Notes: generated by a model not told the origin, from the letters alone. Numbered from the stretch's first letter, positions 26,387 through 36,935 are shown. The stretch: 64,000 nucleotides of DNA from an uncultured Ilyobacter sp. (GCF_963668515.1 NZ_OY764864.1:1302001-1366000), one strand, 5' to 3'. Numbers and translations: made by a program.

Positions 26387-28192
26387 ATGAAAATAAAATT
26401 AAAAAAGATTCCGGAATTTCTGAGTCATATAATTGTAGAAAATATACCACTTTTTATAGTTATAGGAATACTTAATTTCTTCGATTTGGGAGATTTAAGA
26501 TTATTCCTGTATAATGTTATCATGCCTTTGGTTATAGCCTATACATCTGGGGCTGCAGTGGAAAAAAAATACGGAGGTATAACTGCCGTAATAATAATCG
26601 GGGGAGTATTATCTAGGTACAAGGTAGAAACTCTCTTAGAACCTGTTTTTATAGGTGCTTTGGCAGGATTTGCCATAAAAAAATATCACAGTTTTTTGAA
26701 AAAATATAAGTTCCCAGGTTTTGAAATGCTTCTAAATAATCTTGGAGTCGCACTTATAAGTTTAGGACTTATAATTATAATAAACAAAGTGCTCCCATTT
26801 TATGAAGGATTCCAAGCTATCTTTTATAAAAATATAATCTCAAAAATCTTCAAGACTGGCTACCTCCCTCTTTACTCAATAATAATAGAACCTGCAAAGG
26901 TTCTTTTCATGAATAACTTCGTCAACCACGGTATTTTTTCAGTTTTGGGTCTTTCAGAACTCAATGAAAAGGGAAAATCCATTTTTTTCCTCTTAGAAAC
27001 AAACCCTGGACCTGGAATGGGACTGCTTTTAGCTTATTTTTTTAGAAAAAAGGAAAAAGAGAAAAAAAAGGAAACCCTTTCAAATATATTTATACAGTCT
27101 ATAGGAGGAATCCACGAGGTATACTTCCCCTATGTCCTCAGAAACCTTAGATTAATTTTACCTTTGATTTTAGGCGGAATGTCTGGTATATTTTTATTTT
27201 CAATATTTGACTCTGGCCTTATGGGAGTAGCCTCTCCAGGAAGCATCCTTCTCATAACTGTTTTGGCTCCGGCACAAAAGAGACTTACTCTGCTCCTTGC
27301 CATAGCTGTCTCTGCAGCTGTTACTTTTTTCCTATCTTATATTATGATAAGGCAGGAAGACATTGCAAGAGAGAAAGCAGAACCAAAAGAATCAAAAGAG
27401 ATTCTGTCTGAGATTGAAGCTGATTTTGTTCAAAATAAAGATTATAAGAATATATACATAGTCTGCGATGCAGGAATGGGCTCAAGTGCCATGGGAGCCA
27501 CATTTTTACGACGTAAACTAGAAAAAGCAGGTTTAACAGATATAAATGCAGCAAACTGTTCCATAGATAATATAAAATCAGAAAATCCAGATATCATTAT
27601 CGTTCACAGACAGCTTCTTGAGAGGGTAAAAAAAGAGATTAATAATGCAGAGATAGTTATAGTGGATGATTTTCTTGATCCAAAACCATACGACCTGCTC
27701 ATTGAAAAAATCAAAAAGTATAAATTTTTTAAGAAAACTCCATCACATGATGCTAAAATACTAGAGCATTCAAGTATACAGCTAGGACTAAAAAGAGTAA
27801 AAAAAGAAGAGGCTCTTATAAAAATCGGAGAATCTATGATACAAAAAGGATATGTAGAGCCTTTTTATCTAGATAGTATCCTTGAAAGGGAAAAAATATC
27901 AAATACATATCTTGAACATGGGATTGCCATTCCCCATGGAACCTCTGAAGGAAAAGTTTACATCAAAAAGACAGGAATGGTTATACACCAGTACCCCTAC
28001 GGAATTAATTTTGGAGATGGGAACACTGCCTATGTACTTATAGGAATCGCAGCCTTAGAGGATGAACATATTGATATAATTTCCAAAATAGCAGATATTG
28101 TGGAGGATGAAAAGCTTTCAGAGAGCCTTACTACGGCTATAGAGGTTGAAGAAATTTACAAAATACTATGTTTGGAGGATGACCGTGCTTAA
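26387..28192 (+). CDS. Second mannitol-type PTS enzyme IICBA
   Basis: A 601-residue paralogue of MtlA, clearly diverged. Its IIC domain (1-330) is shorter at the N-terminus but keeps the GGIHEVYFPYV segment. IIB has the phosphocysteine motif VCDAGMGSSAMG and IIA the motif AIPHGTSEG, so phosphotransfer residues are intact. It ends over the start of mtlR (8-nt overlap), so the two are co-translated. It may carry another hexitol or serve mainly as a signal-giving partner for MtlR (inference). Ribosome site GTGAGGGG. Confidence 0.88.
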   Translation: MKIKLKKIPEFLSHIIVENIPLFIVIGILNFFDLGDLRLFLYNVIMPLVIAYTSGAAVEKKYGGITAVIIIGGVLSRYKVETLLEPVFIGALAGFAIKKYHSFLKKYKFPGFEMLLNNLGVALISLGLIIIINKVLPFYEGFQAIFYKNIISKIFKTGYLPLYSIIIEPAKVLFMNNFVNHGIFSVLGLSELNEKGKSIFFLLETNPGPGMGLLLAYFFRKKEKEKKKETLSNIFIQSIGGIHEVYFPYVLRNLRLILPLILGGMSGIFLFSIFDSGLMGVASPGSILLITVLAPAQKRLTLLLAIAVSAAVTFFLSYIMIRQEDIAREKAEPKESKEILSEIEADFVQNKDYKNIYIVCDAGMGSSAMGATFLRRKLEKAGLTDINAANCSIDNIKSENPDIIIVHRQLLERVKKEINNAEIVIVDDFLDPKPYDLLIEKIKKYKFFKKTPSHDAKILEHSSIQLGLKRVKKEEALIKIGESMIQKGYVEPFYLDSILEREKISNTYLEHGIAIPHGTSEGKVYIKKTGMVIHQYPYGINFGDGNTAYVLIGIAALEDEHIDIISKIADIVEDEKLSESLTTAIEVEEIYKILCLEDDRA

Positions 28193-30293
28193 TAAACGTT
28201 GTTTGGACATAATCAAATATTTGATCGATCACGAAAATCAGATATCCATAAGAGAACTTTCTGATGTTTACGAAATAAGTGAAAGAAGCATCAGATATGA
28301 TATCGACAATATCAACTATTTCTTGAAAAAAAATGGATTTAGGCAGCTAAATAAAATGTCAAAAGGAATCTATGAAATCGATGAAACCAAAGAAAACTTA
28401 ACCACAGTAATCGAAATTCTAAATGCCAGTTTTTACAGTTTTTCAAAGCATGAGAGAAAGGAATATATAAAAGCTATATGCCTTTTTTCAGAAGATATCA
28501 TAAAGCTTCATGAGATATCAGAAACCCTGTCTGTAAGTCTGAGCACAATAAAACTTGACCTAAAAGAGATAAAGGCCTTTCTCAGTGAGAAAAAATTAAA
28601 TCTTAAATTCTTTTCTAAAATGGGGCTGGTTTTAGAAGGGGAAGAAGAAAAACTAAGGAAAGCCCAGCTCAAATTTCTTCTTGATTATCTAGAGTTTTTT
28701 AAAGATGAACTTACAACTAAAAATAATATTGAAGAAACTTTAGGATATAAAATGATAACTGAGGAGCTGTTCTCATACTTTGAAGAATTCCCAATAAGGG
28801 ATATTAGAATTTTTATAAAAAGAATTGAAAAACACTTAGAAACAGTCATCTCAGACGAGGCATATAAGGTTTTAGAATTTTATCTGATGATTACATTAAA
28901 AAGATTAGAGAAAAAATTCTCCATAACTCAAAGAGAGGAAAATGAGAATTTTCTCAAAAAAACAAGAGAATATAACATACTTTTAAAAGAGTTAAGACAC
29001 TTTGAAGAAAATTTCAGTGTGGAATTTAATGATTCTGAGATTCTTTTACTGACTGAACTTTTTTTGGGGAGTCACTCTTATAATTTTAAATCTTCCTTTT
29101 ATGAAAAATGGATTGAAATCGAAATCTCAGTAAATGAGATAATAAAAGAGGTCAGTCAAAACATAGGAATCGATCTCTCTAATGATAAAATACTTTTAGA
29201 TGGCCTATTAAATCATATAAAACCTGCAATTTACAGAATAAAAAATGATATCGTTTTAGAAAACGAGATATCTAATGAAGCAAAATTTTTATATGAGGAA
29301 CTCTTTGAAAATGTGAGAATTGTATGCAACAAACATTTGCATCCCTACATGAATAAATCAGTTCCTGAAGAAGAAGTTGCATTTTTGACAATTCACTTTA
29401 AAATCGCAATTGACAGAAAGGCAAATATAAGCAAAGAAACCAAAAATGTATTACTCGTCTGTGGTTTCGGCTATGGTAGTTCAAAACTTCTATCACAGAA
29501 ATTACTTGAAAGATATGATGTAAATATCCTCGATATCCTTCCATACCATAAATTTTTGGAAATAGAAAATTATGATGATATAGACCTCATAATATCTACC
29601 CTAGATGTAGATGAACATATCAAATATCCTTTCCCCATCATAAAAGTACATCCTATCTTTTCAAAAAATGACAGGATAAAACTCGAAGAATATGGTTTAA
29701 CTGAAGTTAGAAAAAAAATATCTTTGGCAAAACTTTTAGAAGTAATAAAAAATGAATGTACCATAAAAAATGAGGATAAACTGGCAGCTAGTCTTAAAGA
29801 TTTTTTTGCTTCAAAAATTTTTGATGACAGAGATAAATTCAACAAAAAAAGCCTGTCTAATCTTTTGTCAGAAAAAAATATAAAATTGAACTCCCAAGCC
29901 AAAGACTGGCAGGATGCCATAAGAATAGCAGGCAACATCTTGGTGGAAAATGGCTCTGTAACCAATGATTATGTGGAAGATATGATCAAAGCAGTAAATA
30001 AAAATGGAAGTTACATGGTGGTCGCAGAGATGATCGCTCTCCCTCACGCCAGAGTGACAGAATCGGTTTTAAAAACAGATATGAGTTTAATAAGACTGGT
30101 TGATCCAGTTGTTTTCCCAGGAAATAAAAGTGTCAAAATAATTTTCCCTTTTTCAAGTGTGGACCAAAATGAACACATTGAAGCTCTTTCCGAGCTGGTT
30201 ACTTTGATAGAGGATTACGACCTCATAAAAATTATTGAAAAAACAGAGGATCCTAAACAATTGATAGAATTTATAGCTGACAATAAGATCTAA
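28185..30293 (+). CDS. mtlR: MtlR-type PRD transcriptional activator
   Basis: About 702 residues from GTG 28185, which has GGAGG 6 nt upstream; an upstream ATG at 28146 lies deep inside the previous gene and lacks a site. Order: HTH (ISIRELSDVYEISERSIRYD), second HTH, two PTS-regulation domains (PRD2 near CNKHLHPYMNKSVPEEEVAF), a GatB-like IIB domain (CGFGYGSSKLL) and a C-terminal IIA domain (IALPHARVTES). PTS phosphorylation of these sites controls DNA binding. Probable activator of both mannitol loci. Confidence 0.92.
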   Translation: MLNKRCLDIIKYLIDHENQISIRELSDVYEISERSIRYDIDNINYFLKKNGFRQLNKMSKGIYEIDETKENLTTVIEILNASFYSFSKHERKEYIKAICLFSEDIIKLHEISETLSVSLSTIKLDLKEIKAFLSEKKLNLKFFSKMGLVLEGEEEKLRKAQLKFLLDYLEFFKDELTTKNNIEETLGYKMITEELFSYFEEFPIRDIRIFIKRIEKHLETVISDEAYKVLEFYLMITLKRLEKKFSITQREENENFLKKTREYNILLKELRHFEENFSVEFNDSEILLLTELFLGSHSYNFKSSFYEKWIEIEISVNEIIKEVSQNIGIDLSNDKILLDGLLNHIKPAIYRIKNDIVLENEISNEAKFLYEELFENVRIVCNKHLHPYMNKSVPEEEVAFLTIHFKIAIDRKANISKETKNVLLVCGFGYGSSKLLSQKLLERYDVNILDILPYHKFLEIENYDDIDLIISTLDVDEHIKYPFPIIKVHPIFSKNDRIKLEEYGLTEVRKKISLAKLLEVIKNECTIKNEDKLAASLKDFFASKIFDDRDKFNKKSLSNLLSEKNIKLNSQAKDWQDAIRIAGNILVENGSVTNDYVEDMIKAVNKNGSYMVVAEMIALPHARVTESVLKTDMSLIRLVDPVVFPGNKSVKIIFPFSSVDQNEHIEALSELVTLIEDYDLIKIIEKTEDPKQLIEFIADNKI

Positions 30294-30344
30294 TTTTTCA
30301 TATGAGTAACTAAACTTTTACTGTTTAAAATTAATATTATAACT

Positions 30345-30378
30345 AGAGTAATTGCTAATAACAGCGATTACTCTTTTT
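30345..30378 (+). terminator. Terminator after mtlR
   Basis: AGAGTAATTGC pairs with GCGATTACTCT (one G-U) around an 8-nt loop, followed by TTTTTT. Confidence 0.8.
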
Positions 30379-30490
30379 TATCTGCTCTCTTTTACTAACA
30401 TTTAAAATAAAATACACTCATTTTAAGCCACTCATATAAAAATTTATCAAATCAGTATACTGACCTTCTCTGCAATTAATTTTCCAATAC

Positions 30491-30537
30491 AAAAACCTTC
30501 AGAATTACCAAATTATATTTTGGCTGAAATCTGAAGG
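30491..30537 (-). terminator. Terminator after the patatin gene
   Basis: On the - strand CCTTCAGA pairs with TCTGAAGG, with an inner CCAAA/TTTGG helix, followed by TTTTTG. About 40 nt after the stop codon. Confidence 0.7.
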
Positions 30538-30578
30538 AATCTAGTTTTTTAGAATTTGGCTGATTAGCAGTTATTTCC

Positions 30579-32867
30579 TTAAAATATGTATCCTATATTG
30601 AACTGTGTCAATATATTTTCGGTATCGCTGTCTTCCATTAAACTAAGTTCAAGAGGTCCGAAAGGACTATCTATTCCAAGAGTGATACCATAACCTCGGA
30701 CTTTATTATCCCATATTTTTTTATCATCCTCTCCCTGTATAGAGGATCCTGTGTATGTGGCTATATTCCATTTCCCAGCTAAGTATATATTTGAATAAAA
30801 TCTATACTGTAATCCAAGCTGAGCCATTGCAAATTCTTCAACAAGTTTTCTCTGGGAATTATATCCATAAAAGACAAACTCCTTATTGGATATGTCACTT
30901 CTCACACCTCCCAGTTTGAAGTATTCATCTGGAAGTATTCCTTCGCCATTTATACTTCCTCCAGCTACTACTGATAAGAGAGACAATCTTTTGGTAACTG
31001 GGAAATAACCTTCTAGAAGATAAGCCGGCCCGTAAAAATCTACACTTTCAGTACCAAAATCGCCGCCCCATGTATACTGAAAATCACTTTTTATCCCACG
31101 ACTGGGATACATTTTATTATCCAAATTATCCAAAACAATTTGGAAAAAAATATTCCCGTAACTTTCATCATACTCAAGACTCTCGTCGGAACTCAGACCA
31201 ATGTCCTGCTCTAGTTCACTAAACTTCTGTGAAAATCCATAGGAGATAAAAAACTGGTTTTCAAACTGAGTGGCCAAAGCACCTGTAAATTCAAAAGTTT
31301 TATTTGTAAATTCACTTCTTTTTTCATCCCCCTCATAAAAGAAAAAGGGTTTTTCGTTATAGCCAATCTCAAATATAAATCCTATTTTGTCTTCGATTCC
31401 ATAGTAGGTATAATTTTTTGCACTTGCCCCGAAATAATCTCCGAATTTGAAATCAAAAACAGTTTTACGTCCGGTTTTCCCTATAGACAGTGTATTTGTC
31501 TCCAAGGCTATTGTTGTTCCATATTCACTATTATAATTCATCCCAAGTTTTAGATAATTTGTAGGTTTTTCAACAGTTTCTACATAGAGATCTTTTCCTT
31601 TTATTTTATAATAAGCTTTTTCTATATATGGCAGTGCATAAAGATTCAGTATCATATTTTCCAGGTCTGACTCTGTAACTTTACCTGGAATTTCCTTTCC
31701 CAAGTTCCCCTCTATAATTTCCCGGTCTACATTTACATTTCCAACCAAATATATATTCTCCAGGTACAAGGAATCCGAATCTTTAGATTTCAAAACCACT
31801 CTTTTCTCAGAAATTTTCTCTGTCTTGTCTATATTTTCCATAGATTTTATTTTAGATCTTGCTTCTTTTTCACCGACTTTTATTATCTCTTCTACTTTTT
31901 CAAAATCTGTGCTCTTAAATTTTGAAATATCAGGCTCTATTATATAATTTACCATGGACTTTTGAACTGGGGTAGATCCTGAACTCTGTATGGCAAGAAC
32001 CTGATCTAAGACTGTTAGTATGTTATAATCCTTTTTTTCTTTTATACGAGTCCCTACATCCACTCCTATTATTATGTCAGCTCCCATCTCAATTATATCC
32101 TCTACTGGGAAGTTCCTTGTCACAAGACCATCTACGTAATTTCTGCCATCTATCTCTACAGGTCCAAAAAGTGTAGGAATCGCTATACTTGCACTTATTA
32201 CCTTAGAAAGATCCCCACTTGAAAAAGATTTAACCTTTCCACTGTCTAGGTCAGTGGCTATTATCCTCATAGGGATAGGAAGATCATCAAAATCCTCTAT
32301 ATCCCCCACATCCCAGAGGAGTTCCTTTAGTTTCAGATATATTTTCTGTCCCTGCTTCAGTCCTCTTGGAAAATAAATATTGAGTTCTTTGTCAAAGGCT
32401 ATAGAAGCCGGGTATTTTTTCTTTCCCATTTTATCTTCTAGAGGAACATCCAATCTGTCCGGAGCATCTTTTAATATCTCATTCCAGTCAGTTTTTATCA
32501 TCACATCTTCTATCTCGTCTGGAGAGTACCCCACAGAATAAAGTGCTCCTATAACTGCCCCCATGCTGGTTCCTGTAATGTAATCCACCTTTATATTGTT
32601 TTCTTCGAGAACTTTGAGAACCCCTATATGGGCAAATCCCTTGGCCCCACCTCCACTTAATACAAGTCCTATTTTAGGTCTTTTCTTCTCTCTGTCTTTA
32701 GTTATTCTCAGTTCCCGAGATCTCTTCAATCTATCAATTTTACTCTGGATATTCTCTATCTCTGTTTCTAACTGTTTTATTTTTATGTCTTCATAATAGG
32801 TTTTTTCATTTGCCTGCATAGCTATTGAAAAAATAAAAAATATCAGTAAGATAATTTTTTTTAACAT
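30579..32867 (-). CDS. Patatin-like phospholipase, type Vd autotransporter (FplA/PlpD family)
   Basis: About 762 residues from ATG 32867 (AAAGGGGAA site; the upstream start would spoil the signal peptide). Signal peptide ends MQANE; a coiled-coil stretch (about 20-55) precedes the patatin domain with GGGAKGFAHIGVL (oxyanion hole), catalytic Ser in GTSMG and the Asp in DGLVTRNFP. A POTRA domain (about 360-430) and a 16-strand-type BamA-like barrel close the protein at FNIGYIF. In Fusobacterium nucleatum the family member FplA is a surface A1 phospholipase. Confidence 0.92.
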   Translation of the reverse strand: MLKKIILLIFFIFSIAMQANEKTYYEDIKIKQLETEIENIQSKIDRLKRSRELRITKDREKKRPKIGLVLSGGGAKGFAHIGVLKVLEENNIKVDYITGTSMGAVIGALYSVGYSPDEIEDVMIKTDWNEILKDAPDRLDVPLEDKMGKKKYPASIAFDKELNIYFPRGLKQGQKIYLKLKELLWDVGDIEDFDDLPIPMRIIATDLDSGKVKSFSSGDLSKVISASIAIPTLFGPVEIDGRNYVDGLVTRNFPVEDIIEMGADIIIGVDVGTRIKEKKDYNILTVLDQVLAIQSSGSTPVQKSMVNYIIEPDISKFKSTDFEKVEEIIKVGEKEARSKIKSMENIDKTEKISEKRVVLKSKDSDSLYLENIYLVGNVNVDREIIEGNLGKEIPGKVTESDLENMILNLYALPYIEKAYYKIKGKDLYVETVEKPTNYLKLGMNYNSEYGTTIALETNTLSIGKTGRKTVFDFKFGDYFGASAKNYTYYGIEDKIGFIFEIGYNEKPFFFYEGDEKRSEFTNKTFEFTGALATQFENQFFISYGFSQKFSELEQDIGLSSDESLEYDESYGNIFFQIVLDNLDNKMYPSRGIKSDFQYTWGGDFGTESVDFYGPAYLLEGYFPVTKRLSLLSVVAGGSINGEGILPDEYFKLGGVRSDISNKEFVFYGYNSQRKLVEEFAMAQLGLQYRFYSNIYLAGKWNIATYTGSSIQGEDDKKIWDNKVRGYGITLGIDSPFGPLELSLMEDSDTENILTQFNIGYIF

Positions 32868-32977
32868 TCCATTCCCCTTTATCATATGTAGCTTATAATA
32901 TCTGAAATTTTTTTGGGATTACCTATAGAGTTCCAAGTTAAAAAATAATGACGCCAATGAATTTATCTCCCCTGACC

Positions 32978-35551
32978 CTAAAGTCTCTTTATACTCATCA
33001 TCAACTGCTCTTTTGTAATATCTTTGCAGTCAAGCTGCCTGTATAGTAAGCCTTCAAGTATTTTCCTAAATTTCGGACTTGGCTTATACCCCGTACTGAT
33101 AAGATCAGCTCCTGTGACAAGAGGTTTTATTTTAGAAAGGTCAAATATAAACTTTCTTATCTTTTCCCTTGCTGGCTTTTTACCTTCTAAATATATCAGC
33201 ATAAGTACTTCAAGACTTATCTCATTTAGAATATCATAAATTTCAGAATTTTTATCAGCTTTTTTTAATTTTGAAAGTGCCTCTGATCTTTTTCTTATTC
33301 CGAATTCATACTTCTTTCTGAAATCCTGAGAGAAACTAAACTTATTGAAGATCAGCTCTATTTCATCGCTTTTTAAGTCCTCCATGAGAATCAGAAACGC
33401 CATAATCCATTTTTCAAGTTTTAGTTGGGAGATCATTTCCCCCAGAGAATTAAGCTCCTCTAAGTGTTTTTTCATCTTTTCAGTAAGTTTTATATTATGG
33501 TGAATATTTTTTAAAACATCATATTTTTCAAGAAAATTTAAAGCCTTCTGGGGATTTTTATCACCTAAAATTATTTTAAATTCATTTTTTACCCTTGGCC
33601 AGGATATTTTCTTCAGAAAACCGTTTTCAACGGCATCTTTTAAAAATCTTTCTGTCTCTTCTTCAATTTTAAAGTTGTATCTACTGGCAAACCTAAAGGC
33701 CCTTATTATTCTCGTAGGGTCCTCTACAAAGCTGAAATTATGAAGTATTCTGATCTCTCCCTTCTGAATATCTCTGTAGCCATTAAAAAAATCCACCAGC
33801 TCTCCAAATTTCTGATAGTCTACCTCTAAAGCCAGAGAATTTATTGTGAAATCCCTTCTGTACATATCCTCCCTTATGCTGCCGTAATCAACACTTGGAA
33901 GTGAAGTAGGGTATTCATAGTATTCCACCCTAGATGTAGCTACATCTATTTTAAGCTCTCTGCTTACTATTACCACTGCCGTCTTAAATTTTTCATGGAC
34001 GACTATTTTTTCTCCATTGAGCTCATTTTTCAGATCCCAGGCAAAGGCTATCCCCTCGCCTTCCACCACTATGTCAATATCTTTATTGGGGATTCCCAAA
34101 ATTATATCCCTTACTATACCGCCTACCATATAAACTTTTTCTTTTCTCTTTTTAGCTACTTTTTCTATGGCTTTTAAAAGATCAATAAGATCTTTTGGAA
34201 TCTTGTCCAAAAGCTGCTCCCTCACAGCCTTTGAAACCTCTCTTTTTTTTATATCCATTCTTTTTTTCTGAGCATAGAGAAACCTCAAAATATCGGCCCT
34301 TGTCACTATTCCTACCAGCTTTTCTCCCCTCAATATGGGAATTCTTCCTACCTCATTTTCCACCAATGTCTGTTTCAGATCATCAATGGAGGTTTCTTCT
34401 GTGGCCGTTATGAGTTTTGATGTCATATAAACCTTAACTGGTGCATTGGCAAAACCGTGGCCCATTGAACGATCGATATCACGTCTTGATATTATCCCTG
34501 CAAGTTTTCCGTCTTCTACCACAGGAAGACCTGTATAACCAAATCTAGTCATTATTTTATGGGCATCCCTCAATTTTGTTTCCATGGTAATGGTCTTGAC
34601 TGGAGTTGACATTATCTCTTTAGTTGTTTTACCCTTTTTTACATTTTTGAGTATAATCTCTCGCAGTTGATCATAGAGTTCATCCACAGGTATATTTTTT
34701 ACCACCACAGAGGATGCACTGGTGTGTCCTCCACCCTGGTATCTCTCTAATATCTCGTCCAATGGAACCCCTATACTGGAGCTTCTAGCTATTATATTAG
34801 ACTTTTCATCATTGCCGCATATTATAAAGCAGGCAGTGCAGTCCTCTACATCCTTTATCTTGTTTATTAGCTCATCTATTCCCCCGAGGAATTCCTCTGA
34901 ATATAACTTAGTCAGAAATATTCTCTCTGTTGAAAATTTTATAGTTTCTCCTGCCTCAAGGAGTTCTATAAAGGTTTCCTTCTGATCCTCTCTAAGTCCC
35001 TTGGTTGTATATTCATGAACAAATTTAAGATCTCCACCTTTTTGTATCAAAAAAGCCCCGGCTTTTAGATCTTTAGGAGTTGTTATAGAGTATGTAAAGT
35101 TTCCCGTATCTTCGTATAGTCCCATCAAAGCCAGATTGAGCTCATATTTTTCAAACTTCACAGTGCTGCCTAATCTCTCTTTTATAATCTCTAGAAGATG
35201 TGTGGTATTAGATCCATAGCTCACTCTGACTATATCTCCACCTATATCCTCGTCACTTTCAGGATGGTGGTCGTATATCTCTATAGGAACTCTCCCTATG
35301 AGCTCGCTGAACCTTCCTATCCTTGAAACTTTTGCCGTATCAACAACTATTAGCTTCTCTACCTGATCAAAATCAATATCCTTGGTTTTGGTTATTCCAA
35401 GAAAATCCTGGTAAAGGGTCACAAATTTTTTCACATTATTACTCACATTTCCCGGAAAAGCTATAACAGCTTTTGGATATAGTTTTTTTGCCAAAACCAT
35501 GGACGAAAGAGCATCTAAGTCTGCATAAATATGTGTTGTAATCAGTTCCAT
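32978..35551 (-). CDS. DHH phosphoesterase - CBS - CCA-adding/poly(A) polymerase fusion
   Basis: About 857 residues in three modules. DHH (YDHHP near 95-99) with DHHA1 (GGGH near 275) forms a phosphoesterase related to NrnA/exopolyphosphatase. Two CBS domains (about 310-430) bind adenine nucleotides. A class II CCA-adding/poly(A) polymerase follows with MVGGIVRDIILG and active-site DIDIVVEG at about 475-500, then the arm and tRNA-binding helices. Start ATG 35551 has GGTGGGG 7 nt upstream; GTG 35563 is an alternative. This fused form is known in several phyla and probably maintains tRNA 3' ends. Confidence 0.9.
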   Translation of the reverse strand: MELITTHIYADLDALSSMVLAKKLYPKAVIAFPGNVSNNVKKFVTLYQDFLGITKTKDIDFDQVEKLIVVDTAKVSRIGRFSELIGRVPIEIYDHHPESDEDIGGDIVRVSYGSNTTHLLEIIKERLGSTVKFEKYELNLALMGLYEDTGNFTYSITTPKDLKAGAFLIQKGGDLKFVHEYTTKGLREDQKETFIELLEAGETIKFSTERIFLTKLYSEEFLGGIDELINKIKDVEDCTACFIICGNDEKSNIIARSSSIGVPLDEILERYQGGGHTSASSVVVKNIPVDELYDQLREIILKNVKKGKTTKEIMSTPVKTITMETKLRDAHKIMTRFGYTGLPVVEDGKLAGIISRRDIDRSMGHGFANAPVKVYMTSKLITATEETSIDDLKQTLVENEVGRIPILRGEKLVGIVTRADILRFLYAQKKRMDIKKREVSKAVREQLLDKIPKDLIDLLKAIEKVAKKRKEKVYMVGGIVRDIILGIPNKDIDIVVEGEGIAFAWDLKNELNGEKIVVHEKFKTAVVIVSRELKIDVATSRVEYYEYPTSLPSVDYGSIREDMYRRDFTINSLALEVDYQKFGELVDFFNGYRDIQKGEIRILHNFSFVEDPTRIIRAFRFASRYNFKIEEETERFLKDAVENGFLKKISWPRVKNEFKIILGDKNPQKALNFLEKYDVLKNIHHNIKLTEKMKKHLEELNSLGEMISQLKLEKWIMAFLILMEDLKSDEIELIFNKFSFSQDFRKKYEFGIRKRSEALSKLKKADKNSEIYDILNEISLEVLMLIYLEGKKPAREKIRKFIFDLSKIKPLVTGADLISTGYKPSPKFRKILEGLLYRQLDCKDITKEQLMMSIKRL

Positions 35552-35726
35552 ATTTGACCCCACCCTTCTTTATATATTCATATTTATTTTAGCTTTTTTT
35601 AATATAAAAGTCTAGTTATAATGATATTCTTGACTTGTCGTAAATTTTCATCAGAATTTTTGATGTGCAAAATTATCATATTTTTAGTATAATATGATAT
35701 AGTCGTTGTTTAAAGGAGGGGTTATT

Positions 35727-36935
35727 TTGAAAAAATTCATCTTTCTTTTTCTTCTTGTATTGACAATCTCAGGTTGCAGCAATGTGGAGAAAGCAGAGTA
35801 TCTCAGCATAAATAAATCTGAATTAAAATCATCCTATGATTCCTCAGATTATGACAAATTAACAGATGATCTCAAAACAAACACCATCTTTTTAGCAGGT
35901 GAAATGCACGGCATAAAGGAAAATTACACCCTCAGACTGAATCTTATTAAGTTCCTTAGGGAAAATGCTGATGTCAAGTACTACCTGGCCGAGATGGGTT
36001 ACAGCAGCAGTTTTTATATAAACAGATACCTATCCACAGGAGATGAGAAATATCTTTTTCTCGTGACCAACTCTATAGTAGGTTCATACGACTATTCTCT
36101 AGAGGATGTTGAATTCTGGAGAAGCCTATATAAATATAATAACTCCCTTCCGGAAAAGGAAAAGATTAAAGTCATAGGCCTTGATTTAGAGCATCAATAT
36201 TGGATATCCATTATACACCTTAATGATATTTTAAGAAACAAAGATCTAGGATCTGATATGACAGAGGTTTTAGAGAATCTAAACAGACTTAGCTCTTATA
36301 TCTGCCCTGATATGAATAACACAGAAAATATCCTCAAAAATACCCAGGGAATAAAAATTTTATACCTCAAAAAAATAACAGAGAGTATAAACACAGACCT
36401 GAGAAAAAGAAAATTCCTCTATAAAAAAATTCTCAGCAAAGATGAATTCCGTGACTTAGAGTTAACTCTGTCTAATTCTAGCGATACTGCTAGAATCTAT
36501 AGTAATACAGGTAACAGTAGATATTTCAACTGTGAGAGAGAAAAAAGTATATATAATAATTTTCTGAAAGTCTACGGTAAACTTGGCAGCGGAAAGTATT
36601 TCGGTCAGTGGGGAGGGTTTCATATCCTTCAGAAAAGCAGATCTGATGAAGATTCTTTTGCCTCATATCTGAATTTAAAGGATTCTCCTGTGAGAAAAAA
36701 GGTGGTAAGTATAAAATTTGTCTATGACAATAACAAACACAAGTCCACAAACAGAAAATTATTAAATGCTTTTAAGGAGTATAGTAGTTCTAAATTCACT
36801 TTATACAAACTTAAAAATTTTAACAGTATAGGGGAGAGCCCTTGTCCCATAAATGATTATGACCCTTCTGATATAACTGAATATTTCCAGTATGGAATTC
36901 TTATTAGGAATCCTAAAAAAGTAACTGCATTATAA
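35727..36935 (+). CDS. Lipoprotein resembling erythromycin esterase family
   Basis: About 402 residues from TTG 35727 (AAGGAGGGG site), giving the lipoprotein signal MKKFIFLFLLVLTISGC with lipidated Cys17. The mature part starts near FLAGEMHGIKEN (about 56-65), which resembles the active-site GExxHG motif of the EreA/SuccA-like esterase fold; a matching EMGYSSSFYINRYL segment follows. True macrolide esterase activity should not be assumed, as most family members have unknown substrates. Single-gene unit ended by a strong terminator. Confidence 0.65.
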   Translation: MKKFIFLFLLVLTISGCSNVEKAEYLSINKSELKSSYDSSDYDKLTDDLKTNTIFLAGEMHGIKENYTLRLNLIKFLRENADVKYYLAEMGYSSSFYINRYLSTGDEKYLFLVTNSIVGSYDYSLEDVEFWRSLYKYNNSLPEKEKIKVIGLDLEHQYWISIIHLNDILRNKDLGSDMTEVLENLNRLSSYICPDMNNTENILKNTQGIKILYLKKITESINTDLRKRKFLYKKILSKDEFRDLELTLSNSSDTARIYSNTGNSRYFNCEREKSIYNNFLKVYGKLGSGKYFGQWGGFHILQKSRSDEDSFASYLNLKDSPVRKKVVSIKFVYDNNKHKSTNRKLLNAFKEYSSSKFTLYKLKNFNSIGESPCPINDYDPSDITEYFQYGILIRNPKKVTAL

